This document shows, one piece after another, positions 23,418-31,515 of a DNA stretch of 64,000 bases. This stretch comes from Herbidospora mongoliensis (lineage in GTDB: Bacteria; Actinomycetota; Actinomycetes; Streptosporangiales; Streptosporangiaceae), in the NCBI RefSeq assembly GCF_001570545.1, contig NZ_BBXD01000009.1, forward strand, positions 806,001 through 870,000, read 5' to 3'. The stretch's first letter is position 1, and each line of letters opens with the position of its first letter. Below the pieces are notes generated by a model. That model saw only the letters and a list, made by a program, of their open reading frames with translations, was not told the origin of the DNA and made no database searches. The translations under genes were made by a program, and so were the position numbers.

Positions 23418-23837
23418 TCACTCGACGTCGTCGAGATCACCGGCGGCCTCGTCGTAGGCCCTGCGGTGGGCGACGATCGCGTCCTGGTTCTCGGCGGCCC
23501 ATCGGGCCAGCCCGAGGACGGGCGGGGTGAGGGTGTGGCCGAACGCGGTGACCTCGTATTCGACCCTGGGCGGGATCTCCGGGTAGACCGTCCGCTTGAC
23601 GATCCCGTCGCGTTCGAGGTTACGCAGCGTCAAAGTGAGCATCCGGCGGGAGATGCCGGGAGTCGTCCGCAGCAGCTCGGTGAATCGCATCGACCCGGTG
23701 TCGAGCAGGCCGATCAGGATCAGGCTCCACTTGTCGCCCACCCGGTCGAGCACGGAACGGAACATCTCCGGATCGTGCTCCAGACACATCCGGCCCATCG
23801 AACGCATGACCCGATCCGCATCGGCCTGATGAGACAC
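23418..23837 (-). CDS. HxlR family transcriptional regulator
   Basis: A 139-residue winged-helix regulator. The family core is clear: VLDRVGDKWSLILIGLL, RFTELLRTTPGISRRMLTLTLRNLE and DGIVKRTVYPEIPPRVEYEVT. A single Cys (position 18, MCLEHDPEM) stands where redox- and quinone-sensing members such as YodB keep theirs, so it may sense oxidants or electrophiles. It is upstream of an FMN reductase on the same strand, a common pairing. The shared 9-bp palindrome at both promoters suggests autoregulation as well. Confidence 0.93.
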   Translation of the reverse strand: MSHQADADRVMRSMGRMCLEHDPEMFRSVLDRVGDKWSLILIGLLDTGSMRFTELLRTTPGISRRMLTLTLRNLERDGIVKRTVYPEIPPRVEYEVTAFGHTLTPPVLGLARWAAENQDAIVAHRRAYDEAAGDLDDVE

Positions 23838-23880
23838 GTCACCACCCCCGCCGTCACCCGAAGATGACCTGGTCTCTTGT

Positions 23881-23898
23881 CGGTTACCGAAGATAACC
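23881..23898. promoter_or_regulatory. Candidate HxlR operator upstream of its own gene
   Basis: CGGTTACCG (23881-23889) is the reverse complement of the core found at 23370-23378. It overlaps GGTTA-N7-TAACC (23882-23898). The site is about 45 bp upstream of the regulator start. Confidence 0.55.
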
Positions 23899-23957
23899 CA
23901 CAGGGCGGCGGGGAGCCGCGTCCGGATGCGGCGGGGAAACGCATCCGGACGCCTCGG

Positions 23958-24419
23958 CTACCCCGCCATGGGCAGGGTCTCCTGGGAGGTCACACCGAGG
24001 GTGGACTCGATGATGGTCACGAAGGCCGTCGCCTCGGCGATGAGCTCTTCCGCGTCGTGGGCGCTCACCAGGTGGACCAGCCCGGCCTCGGCCGCGGCGC
24101 GCTTCTTGGCGCTGACGGCGAAGTAGGCGGCCCACTGGGACAGTTCGGGCTGGACCTCGGGAAGGAGCTCCCATGCGCTGCGCAGGCGGCGGCGCCGGCC
24201 GTCGATCGGCTGGGGGCGCGCGGCGAGGATGGCCGCGGCCGAGCGGAGAGCGGCCATGTGGGCGTGGATGTAGCGGTCGGCCGGGTTGCCCGCCAGTGCC
24301 GCGGAGGCGAGGCAGGCGCGTGCGTCGGTGAGATGCGCGAGGACGGTCCGCGACACCTTGGGGCCGCTGGCGGGCCCGGTCGGGGCTGCCCCGTGTCCGT
24401 TCTGCTGCGGTCCGGTCAT
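23958..24419 (-). CDS. SAV_6107-family HEPN domain protein
   Basis: A 153-residue all-helical protein matching the actinobacterial SAV_6107 HEPN family: ARACLASAALAGNPADRYIHAHMAALRSAAAILAARP, followed by LRSAWELLPEVQPELSQWAAYF. The RYIHAH segment may be the equivalent of the HEPN polar motif. The biochemical role is unknown. In other actinomycetes, as I recall, the family often lies near Y-family polymerase genes, and a LexA-like box is upstream here. ATG 24419 is chosen over 24464 because AGGAGG lies 11 nt before it and the protein similarity begins after it. Confidence 0.8.
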   Translation of the reverse strand: MTGPQQNGHGAAPTGPASGPKVSRTVLAHLTDARACLASAALAGNPADRYIHAHMAALRSAAAILAARPQPIDGRRRRLRSAWELLPEVQPELSQWAAYFAVSAKKRAAAEAGLVHLVSAHDAEELIAEATAFVTIIESTLGVTSQETLPMAG

Positions 24420-24609
24420 GGTGGTTCGGCCTCCTAAACGAGTGGCCACCGGCGGTCTCATCACCGGTCAGGGTCAACAGTCGCAGACCCCACCGACATT
24501 TCCGCCGGATCGGTCAGCCGGACGAGGAGCTTCCCCTCTCCCCGTCCGGCCCGAAGCTGTGGGGCCGCGGCACCCGTCCTTCCGCCGATGGCGGATGCCG
24601 GGACCCACG

Positions 24610-24643
24610 AGGTGAGAGCGAGCCGCGAGTCCCACTCTCACCT
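24610..24643. repeat. 9-bp inverted repeat upstream of the HEPN gene
   Basis: AGGTGAGAG (24610-24618) and CTCTCACCT (24635-24643) are perfect complements with a 16-bp spacer. It lies between the LexA-like box and the HEPN gene and could form an RNA hairpin or bind a protein. Confidence 0.5.
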
Positions 24644-24646
24644 TCA

Positions 24647-24662
24647 TCGAACATAGATTCGA
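24647..24662. promoter_or_regulatory. LexA (SOS) box-like site
   Basis: TCGAACATAGATTCGA keeps both outer half-sites (TCGAA-N6-TTCGA) of the actinobacterial SOS box TCGAACRNNYGTTCGA, with two inner mismatches. It lies 227 bp upstream of the HEPN start and just beyond the end of the transpeptidase unit. Confidence 0.5.
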
Positions 24663-24711
24663 CCCACACCAAAGTCAAGAATGTTCGAAAGCCCGTTCGA
24701 CACAGGCCCGA

Positions 24712-24743
24712 GGAAAAGAAAAAGGCCCCGCCGGAGCGAGGCC
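24712..24743 (-). terminator. Intrinsic terminator of the L,D-transpeptidase gene
   Basis: On the minus strand GGCCTCGC-loop-GCGGGGCC (one wobble/mismatch; arms 24736-24743 and 24724-24731) is followed by TTTTTCTTTT. It starts about 15 bp past the transpeptidase stop. Confidence 0.88.
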
Positions 24744-24757
24744 TTTCCGGACAACCG

Positions 24758-25540
24758 TCAGCGCTGGAAACTGCCGCGCACGATGACCGGCACGCCCGTG
24801 CCCAGGAGGCCGGGGAGGACCTTCGCCACGTGCATCGGCAGGCGCACGCAGCCGTGCGACGCCGGGTAGAGGGGGACCGACAGCGCGCCGTGGAAGGCGA
24901 TGCCGCCGTTGAAGAAGATCGGGTTGTAGAGCTCGCCCAGGTAGGACTTGTGCCAGCCGGTACGCCGCCACGTCGTCTTGAACGTCCCCGTCGGGGTCCG
25001 CGCGTCGCCGCTGAACTTCTGGCGGGTGCCGTTCCAGGTCGCGTACTCCACGTAGGGGATGCCGCTGCCCGACGAGATGTGCGAGATGAGCTTGATCTGG
25101 CCCTTCACGTACAGGACCAGGATCTGGGTCGACAGGTTGACCTCGGCGCGGGTCGGCTTGCCGGTCGGGACGAGCACCTTCGGCAGCTTCGGGTTCTCCA
25201 GCGCCCGCCACGTCCTGGCGACGATGGTGCTGGTCGGCTTGATGCCGTTGACCTTCTGGAAGGCCCAGACCGCCGTCTGCGTGGCGCCGCCGTACTGACC
25301 GTCGACGCTTCCGGGCATGTAGCCCAGCGCCTTCAGGCGGGCCTGCAGGCTCTTGACGACGCTGCCCTTCGCGCCGAACTTCAGTGTCTTGCCCGGCGAG
25401 ACCCAGTCGGGCGCGGTCCGCACCGTCTGGGCGAGCTGCTGAACGGTCACCGGTGCCGCCATGGCCGGTGGTGAGATCGCGAGTACGGCCCCCGCCGTGA
25501 GCATCGCGGCGGCGACAGCCAGATGCTGCCGAACCCCCAT
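24758..25540 (-). CDS. L,D-transpeptidase with peptidoglycan-binding domain
   Basis: Exported cell-wall enzyme that probably makes 3-3 peptidoglycan cross-links. It has a signal peptide (hydrophobic core, cleavage near PPAMAAP). The PG_binding_1 repeat follows at about residues 50-110 (GAKGSVVKSLQARLKALGYM ... TQTAVWAFQKVNG). The YkuD domain has the catalytic motif SHGCVRLP near the C-terminus and an upstream His in FHGALS. ATG 25540 is chosen because GGAGGGG lies upstream; a TTG at 25558 would lie inside that site. A 7-bp inverted repeat (ATGGACC/GGTCCAT, 25580-25611) sits in the divergent gap. Confidence 0.94.
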   Translation of the reverse strand: MGVRQHLAVAAAMLTAGAVLAISPPAMAAPVTVQQLAQTVRTAPDWVSPGKTLKFGAKGSVVKSLQARLKALGYMPGSVDGQYGGATQTAVWAFQKVNGIKPTSTIVARTWRALENPKLPKVLVPTGKPTRAEVNLSTQILVLYVKGQIKLISHISSGSGIPYVEYATWNGTRQKFSGDARTPTGTFKTTWRRTGWHKSYLGELYNPIFFNGGIAFHGALSVPLYPASHGCVRLPMHVAKVLPGLLGTGVPVIVRGSFQR

Positions 25541-25673
25541 GGTTACCAACCCCTCCAAAAGTGCACAAAGCTCAGGTCAATGGACCATAACCCAGAGGCC
25601 GATTGGTCCATATGGGGGGCATGGTGTCGTTATCAACACGCCATGTCCCATCCGATCTGTTTAGAGTTGGCGC

Positions 25674-26150
25674 GTGCCAGAAAAGTTGCCGCCGAGTGCC
25701 GTCCACATCGCCGGAATCCTCCGGGCCCACGGGGCCACCGGTGAGATCGTCCTGTTCGAGGAGGCGACGCCGACCGCCGCGACGGCCGCCGCCCAGCTCG
25801 GGTGTGAGGTCGGCGCGATCGCCAACAGCCTCGTCTTCGACGCCGACGGCGCTCCCCTGCTGGTGCTCACCAGCGGCGCCCACCGCGTCGACACCGGGCT
25901 GGTGGCGTCGTTGATCGGGGTGGCGAAGGTGCGGCGGGCGACGCCCGAGTTCGTCCGAGAGCACACCGGGCACCCCATCGGCGGGGTGGCCCCGATCGGG
26001 CATCCGGCGCCGGTGCGCACCCTGGTCGACACGTGGCTCGGCAAGCACCCGGTCGTCTGGGCCGCGGCGGGGCATCCCCACACGATCTTCCCGACGACGT
26101 TCGACGAGCTCGTCGCCCTCACCGGGGGTACACCCGCCGACGTGGCCTGA
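25674..26150 (+). CDS. YbaK/EbsC-type aminoacyl-tRNA deacylase
   Basis: A 158-residue member of the YbaK/ProX editing-domain family, which hydrolyses mischarged tRNAs. The fold is recognisable from GAIANSLVFDADGAPLLVLTSGAHRVD, VRRATPEFVREHTGHPIGGVAPIGHP and AAGHPHTIFPTTFDELVALTGG. The substrate cannot be inferred. A -10-like TAGAGT (25662-25667) ends 6 nt before the GTG, so the transcript may be leaderless. Divergent from the transpeptidase gene. Confidence 0.9.
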   Translation: MPEKLPPSAVHIAGILRAHGATGEIVLFEEATPTAATAAAQLGCEVGAIANSLVFDADGAPLLVLTSGAHRVDTGLVASLIGVAKVRRATPEFVREHTGHPIGGVAPIGHPAPVRTLVDTWLGKHPVVWAAAGHPHTIFPTTFDELVALTGGTPADVA

Positions 26151-26177
26151 TCGGCTAGGGTGCGGAGGATGATCGAG

Positions 26178-26723
26178 ATGCGCCGGGTGGGGCCTCAGAG
26201 CTTCGCCTCGGAACTGCGGACGGTCCTGGGCATCTACACGGCCGCCATGCACCCGCCGCCCGACCAGCTGTCGGGACGGCTGGCCATAATGCGCAACCAC
26301 ACGACATATCCGGTGTTCGCCGGCGTGCTGGCCACCACGGAGACCGGCGAGATCGCCGGGTTCGCCTACGGCTTCCACGGCGCCCACGGCCAGTGGTGGC
26401 ACGACGTGGTCAAACGGTCGTTGTTCGAACGGGCCGGCCCGCTGGTGGCCGACGACTGGTTCGGCGACGCGCTGGAGCTGGCCGAGATCCACGTCCACCC
26501 CGACCACCAGGGCAAGGGCGTCGGCCGGCGGATGATCCACACGATGTGCGAGGGCCGCCCCGAACGCACCGCGGTCCTGTCGACCCACGACGCCCCCACC
26601 GCGGCCCGCCACCTCTACGCGAGCCTCGGCTTCTACGACCTGATGACCGCCTTCGCCTTCCCCGGCGGCTCGGAGCTCTACGCGATCGCGGGCGCCAGAC
26701 TCCCGCTCATCCAGCCCGCCTAG
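26178..26723 (+). CDS. GNAT family N-acetyltransferase
   Basis: A 181-residue acyl-CoA N-acyltransferase of unknown substrate. The acetyl-CoA loop is clear: LAEIHVHPDHQGKGVGRRMI (Q/R-x2-G-x-G/A), with ARHLYASLGFYDL as the C-terminal motif B. ATG 26178 is used because GGAGG (26164-26168) lies 9 nt before it; ATG 26169 directly follows GGAGG and is too close. It follows the YbaK-type gene by 27 bp and is probably co-transcribed. Confidence 0.88.
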   Translation: MRRVGPQSFASELRTVLGIYTAAMHPPPDQLSGRLAIMRNHTTYPVFAGVLATTETGEIAGFAYGFHGAHGQWWHDVVKRSLFERAGPLVADDWFGDALELAEIHVHPDHQGKGVGRRMIHTMCEGRPERTAVLSTHDAPTAARHLYASLGFYDLMTAFAFPGGSELYAIAGARLPLIQPA

Positions 26724-26735
26724 TCAGCCGGACTC

Positions 26736-26863
26736 AAAAGCTCTTTTTTCCGTTACGGCTCCGCCTGGCCGGCCCCGCCCACCGCGCCCGCACCGGCCCC
26801 GTATCCGGCGCCGACCACCCGCTCCCGCACCCCGCCGCGACGACGGCGGTCCAACCGAGAACC
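26736..26863. repeat. Dispersed intergenic repeat, copy B
   Basis: About 128 bp that aligns with copy A at 7722-7860: AAAAGCTCTTTTTT, CCGTTACGGCTC, CGCCTGGCCGG, CGCACC, CCGTAT, CCGCTCCCGC and final GAGAACC occur in the same order. It starts 12 bp after the GNAT gene and ends at the metF hairpin. Confidence 0.75.
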
Positions 26864-26893
26864 GGCGCCTGGCAGGCCTCGCCAGGCGCCGGT
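26861..26893 (-). terminator. Strong hairpin between GNAT gene and metF
   Basis: Perfect 13-bp arms ACCGGCGCCTGGC and GCCAGGCGCCGGT with a 7-nt loop, ending 12 bp from the metF stop. It could stop transcription from both convergent units; no T-tract on either side. Confidence 0.75.
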
Positions 26894-26905
26894 CAGAGCC
26901 CTGTC

Positions 26906-27826
26906 TCAGGCCAGCGGGACCGCCGGCATCAGAGCCTGGTAGACCTCGCGCGTCGCGTTCGAGCGGTTGAAGGTGATGAAGTGGATCCCCGGCGCGCCTT
27001 CGTCCAGGAGCCGGCGGCACAGCTCGACGCCGTGTTCGATGCCCAGCTGGTAGACCGCGTCGGGGTCGTCTTTGACCTTCTCGAAGCGCGCCGCGATCTT
27101 CGCCGGGAACGGGGCGCCCGACAGCTGCTCGGAGCGGGCGATCGTGCCGAACTTGGTCACCGGCATGATGCCGGGGATGATCGGCGTGTCGCAGCCCGCC
27201 GCCGCGACCCGGTCGCGGAGCCGGAGGTAGTCGTCGGCCTCGAAGAACATCTGGGTGATCGCGTAGTCGGCGCCGGCCCGGCATTTGCGTACGAAGAAAT
27301 CGACGTCGGACTCGATCGACGGCGACCTCGGGTGCTTGTACGGGAACGCCGCCACCCCCACGCAGAACTCACCCGACTGGCGGATCAGCCGGACCAGGTC
27401 CTCGGCGTAGTGGACACCCTCGGGGTGCGCGACCCACTCGCCCATCGGGTCGCCGGGCGGGTCGCCCCGGACGGCCAGGATGTTGCGCACGCCCGCGTCG
27501 GCGAAGCGGCCGATGAGGTGGCGCAGTTCGCGGGTCGAGTGGTCGACGGCGGTGAAGTGGGCGACCGGCGTCAGCGTGGTGCTGTGCGCGATGCGCTCGA
27601 CGATCTCGACGGTACGGTCGCGGGTGGAACCCCCGGCGCCGTAGGTGACCGAGACGAACGTCGGCTTCAGCGACTCCAGTTCCCGGATCACCCGCCAGAG
27701 GTTCCGTTCCGCCTCGGGTGTCTTCGGCGGACCGAACTCGAACGAGAAAGACCGTTCGCCAGCCGCGAGGAGCTCCTTCACGGTGGCGACACGATCGGGA
27801 AAGCGTGAGGGGAGACCCAGAGCCAT
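26906..27826 (-). CDS. metF: 5,10-methylenetetrahydrofolate reductase
   Basis: Reduces methylene-THF to methyl-THF for methionine synthesis, using an FAD TIM-barrel. At 306 residues it shows [10 protein letters not shown] with the catalytic Glu, [32 protein letters not shown] and [17 protein letters not shown] 27826 begins the family match; upstream in-frame codons run antisense through the polyprenyl synthase gene and are not real. It is divergent from that gene by 129 bp, as Rv2172c is from idsA2 in M. tuberculosis. Confidence 0.95.
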   Translation of the reverse strand: MALGLPSRFPDRVATVKELLAAGERSFSFEFGPPKTPEAERNLWRVIRELESLKPTFVSVTYGAGGSTRDRTVEIVERIAHSTTLTPVAHFTAVDHSTRELRHLIGRFADAGVRNILAVRGDPPGDPMGEWVAHPEGVHYAEDLVRLIRQSGEFCVGVAAFPYKHPRSPSIESDVDFFVRKCRAGADYAITQMFFEADDYLRLRDRVAAAGCDTPIIPGIMPVTKFGTIARSEQLSGAPFPAKIAARFEKVKDDPDAVYQLGIEHGVELCRRLLDEGAPGIHFITFNRSNATREVYQALMPAVPLA

Positions 27827-27955
27827 GCGGCCAAGGCTACTAGTCCCGCCGGAAAGACGGCGGGAACCGCTTTGCGAGATGATCGAATTCAACCTCGCCA
27901 GCAACAACCACCCCGGTAGATGAACGAATCGATCACCTCCAGATACCCTCAATAC

Positions 27956-29023
27956 ATGACAAATGCCACCGCGCCTTTGGAGTTCATCCGCCCCGAGGTG
28001 GACCGGGCCCTCAAGCGCTTCATCGACCGCCACCGGATGGCGTTCGACGACCCCGACCTGGCCGTGGTGCTGGGCGCGGTGCAGGACTTCCTCACGGGCG
28101 GGAAACGCCTGCGGCCCGCCTTCTGCTACTGGGGCTGGCGCGCCGCCGGAGGCGCCGACGACCCGTCGGTGATCTCCGCCGCGGCGGCCCTGGAGCTGCT
28201 CCAGGCCAGCGCGCTCGTCCACGACGACGTGATGGACTCCAGCGATATGCGGCGCGGCATGCCCTCGGCGCACCGGCGCTTCGAGAAGCTCCACGTCGAC
28301 TCCGGGTGGCACGGGTCGGCGGTGCAGTTCGGCGAGGGCTCGGCGATCCTGGTCGGGAACCTGCTCCTCATCTGGTCGGGCGAGCTCTGGCGGACCTCCG
28401 GCGTGGCCTCCGAAGGCCTGGCCGCCGCGCAGCCGGTCTTCGACCACATGCTGACCGAGCTGATGAACGGCCAGTACCTCGACCTGCTGGCCCAGGCGCA
28501 CGGCGAGAACTCGTTCGAGAGCGCGCGGCGGGTGGCGCTGTTCAAGAGCGGCAAATACTCGGTCGAGCATCCGTTGCGCCTCGGCATGACCCTGGCGACC
28601 CAGTCCCGCGAGGGATGGATCGACCAGGTCTGCGCCGGTTATGGGCAGAACGTCGGCATCGCCTTCCAGCTCCGCGACGACGTCCTCGGCGTCTTCGGCG
28701 ACCCGGCCGAGACCGGCAAGCCCGCCGGTGACGACCTGCGCGAGGGCAAGCGCACGATGCTCATCGCGCGCACCCTGGAGCTCGCCTCACCTGCCCAGAC
28801 CCAGTCTGTTCGCGCCCTCGTCGGCGACCCCAAGCTCGACGCGGAAGGCGTGGAAGCCCTCCGGGGCGTCATCGTGGACACCGGAGCCCTCGCATCGGTC
28901 GAGGAGCTCATCACGACCTACGTGACCGAGGCACTGGCGGTCCTCGACGCGGCCCCCATCGAGGCCGAGGCCCGAGAGGCCCTGAAGGCCCTGGCCATCG
29001 CGGCCACGACCCGCCGCAACTAG
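27956..29023 (+). CDS. Polyprenyl diphosphate synthase (geranylgeranyl type)
   Basis: Chain-elongating isoprenyl transferase, probably making C15-C20 diphosphates for quinones, carotenoids or lipids. The first Asp-rich motif reads [13 protein letters not shown] and the second [18 protein letters not shown] is the substrate-binding segment. Product length cannot be set from sequence alone. ATG 27956 gives 355 residues; ATG 27920 is an alternative. Neither has a Shine-Dalgarno, and a -10-like TACCCT (27944-27949) could yield a leaderless message. Its TAG shares the bases CTAG with the convergent thiE stop. Similar to mycobacterial idsA2 in position. Confidence 0.92.
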   Translation: MTNATAPLEFIRPEVDRALKRFIDRHRMAFDDPDLAVVLGAVQDFLTGGKRLRPAFCYWGWRAAGGADDPSVISAAAALELLQASALVHDDVMDSSDMRRGMPSAHRRFEKLHVDSGWHGSAVQFGEGSAILVGNLLLIWSGELWRTSGVASEGLAAAQPVFDHMLTELMNGQYLDLLAQAHGENSFESARRVALFKSGKYSVEHPLRLGMTLATQSREGWIDQVCAGYGQNVGIAFQLRDDVLGVFGDPAETGKPAGDDLREGKRTMLIARTLELASPAQTQSVRALVGDPKLDAEGVEALRGVIVDTGALASVEELITTYVTEALAVLDAAPIEAEAREALKALAIAATTRRN

Positions 29024-29679
29024 ACCCCGAGGCGACGGCTCAGTTCCTGGGCTGCCGCCTTCGGGTCTTCCGCCTCGGTGATGGCGCGCACGACGACCAC
29101 GCGCGTCGCGCCCTGGGCCAGGACCTCGTCGAAGTTGCCCAGGTCGATGCCGCCGATGGCGAACCACGGGCGCTCCGCCGGCAGGCCGGAGGCGTGCGCC
29201 AGCAGGGGAAGGCCCGGTGCGGGCCGGCCTGGCTTGGTCGGGGTCGGCCAGGTCGGGCCGCAGCAGTAGTAGTCGACACCCGGCTCGGCCGACGCGGCGG
29301 ACGCCTCGTCGAACGAGTGGGTGGAGCGGCCGATCACGATCTCCTCGCCCAGCATCGCGCGCGCGATGGACACCGGCAGGTCGTCCTGACCCAGATGAAG
29401 CACGTCAGGACCGAAACCGGCGGCACGGGCCGCGTACGCGACGTCCGCCCGGTCGTTGACCGACAGGAGAGCTCCATGCCGGTCGCAGACCGCGCGGAAG
29501 ACCTCGAGGAGGGCGAGCTCCTCCCGGGCCTCCAGACCCTTCTCACGGAGCTGGACGACGTCCACTCCGCCCGAGAGCGCCGCGTCGAGGAATTCGACCA
29601 GGTCGCCGCGCTCTCGGCGGCCGTCAGTGCACAGGTACAGGCGTGAGTCGGCGAGTCTGCGCCGGGAGGGATCGGTCAC
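29020..29679 (-). CDS. thiE: Thiamine phosphate synthase
   Basis: Joins the pyrimidine and thiazole phosphates into thiamine phosphate. At 219 residues it is a TIM barrel with [43 protein letters not shown] and the C-terminal [10 protein letters not shown] phosphate-binding segment. It is separate from the thiO-S-G operon 1.8 kb away and on the opposite strand, and no second riboswitch was found before it. It follows the Rv2175c-like gene by 21 bp and is probably co-transcribed with it. Confidence 0.94.
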   Translation of the reverse strand: MTDPSRRRLADSRLYLCTDGRRERGDLVEFLDAALSGGVDVVQLREKGLEAREELALLEVFRAVCDRHGALLSVNDRADVAYAARAAGFGPDVLHLGQDDLPVSIARAMLGEEIVIGRSTHSFDEASAASAEPGVDYYCCGPTWPTPTKPGRPAPGLPLLAHASGLPAERPWFAIGGIDLGNFDEVLAQGATRVVVVRAITEAEDPKAAAQELSRRLGV

Positions 29680-29700
29680 CCACCCAAGATGCCATGGGTC

Positions 29701-30075
29701 CTAGAAGCCGAGTGCCTGGGCCCTGCGCTTCACCTCGGTGTGGCGCCCGGCCGTGAGGAGGTCGATCGGGGCGCCGGGCAGCGACTCGTCGGGAGTGAAA
29801 AGCCATCTGATGCACTCGACTTCGCTGAAGCCCGCGTCGGAGAGCACGGTCAGCGTCCCTGGTAGCCCCTTGATGACGTCGTCTCCGGCGATGAAGACCG
29901 CCGGGATCTGCGGTTCGCCGCCGCCTCTACGGGCGCCGACGAGTTTCCTGTCCTTGATGAGCTGCTTCGCCCTGCCGATGCTGAGCTGGAGCTTCTTCGC
30001 TACGTCCGAGAGAGGGAGCCACTCCCCCACGAGCTGGTCGGTGTCTCGGTCGATCTGCGCAACTGTAAGCGTCAC
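29701..30075 (-). CDS. Rv2175c-family DNA-binding protein
   Basis: A 124-residue protein similar to M. tuberculosis Rv2175c, a small winged-helix DNA-binding protein phosphorylated by PknL. The helix-turn-helix is VGEWLPLSDVAKKLQLSIGRAKQLIKDRKLVGAR, and the C-terminal part contains PAVFIAGDDVIKGLPGTLTVLSDAGFSEVECIRWLF. The PASTA kinase 3.5 kb away may be its partner, an inference from conserved neighbourhood. The N-terminal TLTVAQ region, where Rv2175c is phosphorylated, retains Thr residues. Confidence 0.9.
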   Translation of the reverse strand: MTLTVAQIDRDTDQLVGEWLPLSDVAKKLQLSIGRAKQLIKDRKLVGARRGGGEPQIPAVFIAGDDVIKGLPGTLTVLSDAGFSEVECIRWLFTPDESLPGAPIDLLTAGRHTEVKRRAQALGF

Positions 30076-30118
30076 GAATCCACCATTACCACACGGCCGC
30101 CTCCATGAAACACCCAGT

Positions 30119-31288
30119 TTACGCCACGGTGCAGTCTCGGAGGGTAACGCTTGGGTCGGCGAGGCGGCCGGCGTCGAGCCTTTGCCGTCCTTCGACGAGG
30201 CGTCGGCCTTGCACCAGATCGCGTGGTCTGTCGACGGTCAGGATCGCGGTCAGGCGGTGGTCGGCGGTGAGCCAGCACGCCGCCCATTTGGCGTCGGTCT
30301 CGGGGTCGCCGCGCAGGACCAGGTTGGCGCCGTGGTGGTGCCCGGCGTACTGGACCATGCGGCCGAACTGCTCGGACCAGAAGTAGGGCACCGGGTCGTA
30401 GATGGCGTTCTCGCCCATCAGGGTCGCGGCGGCGGTGTCGGGGGCGCCCAGGGCGGTGTCCCAGTGTTCGACGCGCATGCGGCGGCCGAAGCGGCGGCTG
30501 TACCAGTTGGCGCAGTCGCCCACGGCGACCACGTTGGGCGAGAAGCTGCGCAGGTGCTCGTCGACCAGCACGCCGTTGTCGAGTTCGACGTCGGAGCCGT
30601 CGAGCCAGGCGACGTTGGGGCGCACCCCGACGCCGGTGACCACCACGTCGGCCGGGATCCGGTCGCCGTTCATCAGCGTCAGGCCGTCGGGGTCGACGGT
30701 GCCCACGGTGGCGTCGAGCAGCAGTTCGATGCCCGCCTCGGCGTACCAGGGGATCATGTATCTGCCGATCGGCAGGGCGGTGGCCACGGGGGCCTCGCCC
30801 GCCTCGACGACGGTGACCTGGCAGCCCGCTTTGGCCGCCGCGGTGGCGACCTCGGCGCCGATCCAGCCGGCGCCGATGACGGCGACGCGGGCGCCCTCGG
30901 TCAGGCTCGCGCGAAGGGCCAGGGCGTCGTCGATGGTGCGCAGGACGTGCTGGTGGCCCTCGCCGCGCAGGCGGATCGGGCTGGCGCCGGTGGCGACGAC
31001 CAGGCCGTCGAAGGAGAGCTCTCCGTCGGTTGTCGACAGAACGCCCTCACGCAGGCCCTTGGCGGCGGTGCCGAGCATGAGGCGGACGTTCAGCGCCTCC
31101 AGGTCGGAGTCGACGACCGTGGAGTCGGCGTCGCCGAGCAGGACCGCCTTCGACAGAGGTGGACGGTCGTAGGGGCGATGAGGTTCGTCGCCGACCAGGG
31201 TGATGCGCCCCTGATATCCGTGGGCCCTTAACGCCTCGACACTCCGGACGCCGGCCAAGCCGGCCCCCACCACCACGACGTGATCCAC
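30119..31288 (-). CDS. FAD-dependent pyridine nucleotide-disulphide oxidoreductase (ferredoxin reductase-like)
   Basis: A 389-residue two-Rossmann flavoprotein of the rubredoxin/ferredoxin reductase type. The FAD loop is VVVVGAGLAGVRSVEALR, the NAD loop is VAVIGAGWIGAEVATAAAKAG, and NVVAVGDCANW is the second FAD motif. There is no CxxxxC disulphide. The electron acceptor is unknown, since no ferredoxin gene adjoins it. Codon 20 is the rare leucine codon TTA (31229-31231). It is divergent from the thiamine operon across a 227-bp gap that holds the TPP riboswitch. Confidence 0.9.
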   Translation of the reverse strand: MDHVVVVGAGLAGVRSVEALRAHGYQGRITLVGDEPHRPYDRPPLSKAVLLGDADSTVVDSDLEALNVRLMLGTAAKGLREGVLSTTDGELSFDGLVVATGASPIRLRGEGHQHVLRTIDDALALRASLTEGARVAVIGAGWIGAEVATAAAKAGCQVTVVEAGEAPVATALPIGRYMIPWYAEAGIELLLDATVGTVDPDGLTLMNGDRIPADVVVTGVGVRPNVAWLDGSDVELDNGVLVDEHLRSFSPNVVAVGDCANWYSRRFGRRMRVEHWDTALGAPDTAAATLMGENAIYDPVPYFWSEQFGRMVQYAGHHHGANLVLRGDPETDAKWAACWLTADHRLTAILTVDRPRDLVQGRRLVEGRQRLDAGRLADPSVTLRDCTVA

Positions 31289-31421
31289 GAGTAGACCCTA
31301 GATTGCCGACGGGCCCACCCGCCAATGGAGATTCGGTAACGAATTGAGTAAGTAGCTCGCACAGCATGGGGATTCCGTGTTGTGCGAATCAGATCAATTC
31401 GCATTACTGTGGACAAAGACG

Positions 31422-31514
31422 CGCGGGAGTCCGGCTGACCGGGCTGAGAGGGGAACTCCACAGGTTCTCGACCGCTATCGAACCTGATCCGGATCATGCC
31501 GGCGAAGGGAGCGC
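31422..31514 (+). promoter_or_regulatory. TPP riboswitch (THI element)
   Basis: Contains the conserved CTGAGA (31444-31449) and the ACCTGATCCGGATCATGCC ... CGAAGGGA stretch (31482-31510) in the right order and spacing. The 3' helix strand holds the AAGGGAG ribosome-binding site of thiO, so thiamine pyrophosphate probably blocks translation initiation directly. No intrinsic terminator lies between the aptamer and thiO. Confidence 0.96.
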
Positions 31515-31515
31515 G

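Noticed and set aside
27827-28570. N-terminal extension of metF up to position 28570
   Set aside because: The extra codons run antisense through the polyprenyl synthase gene; family similarity begins at ATG 27826.
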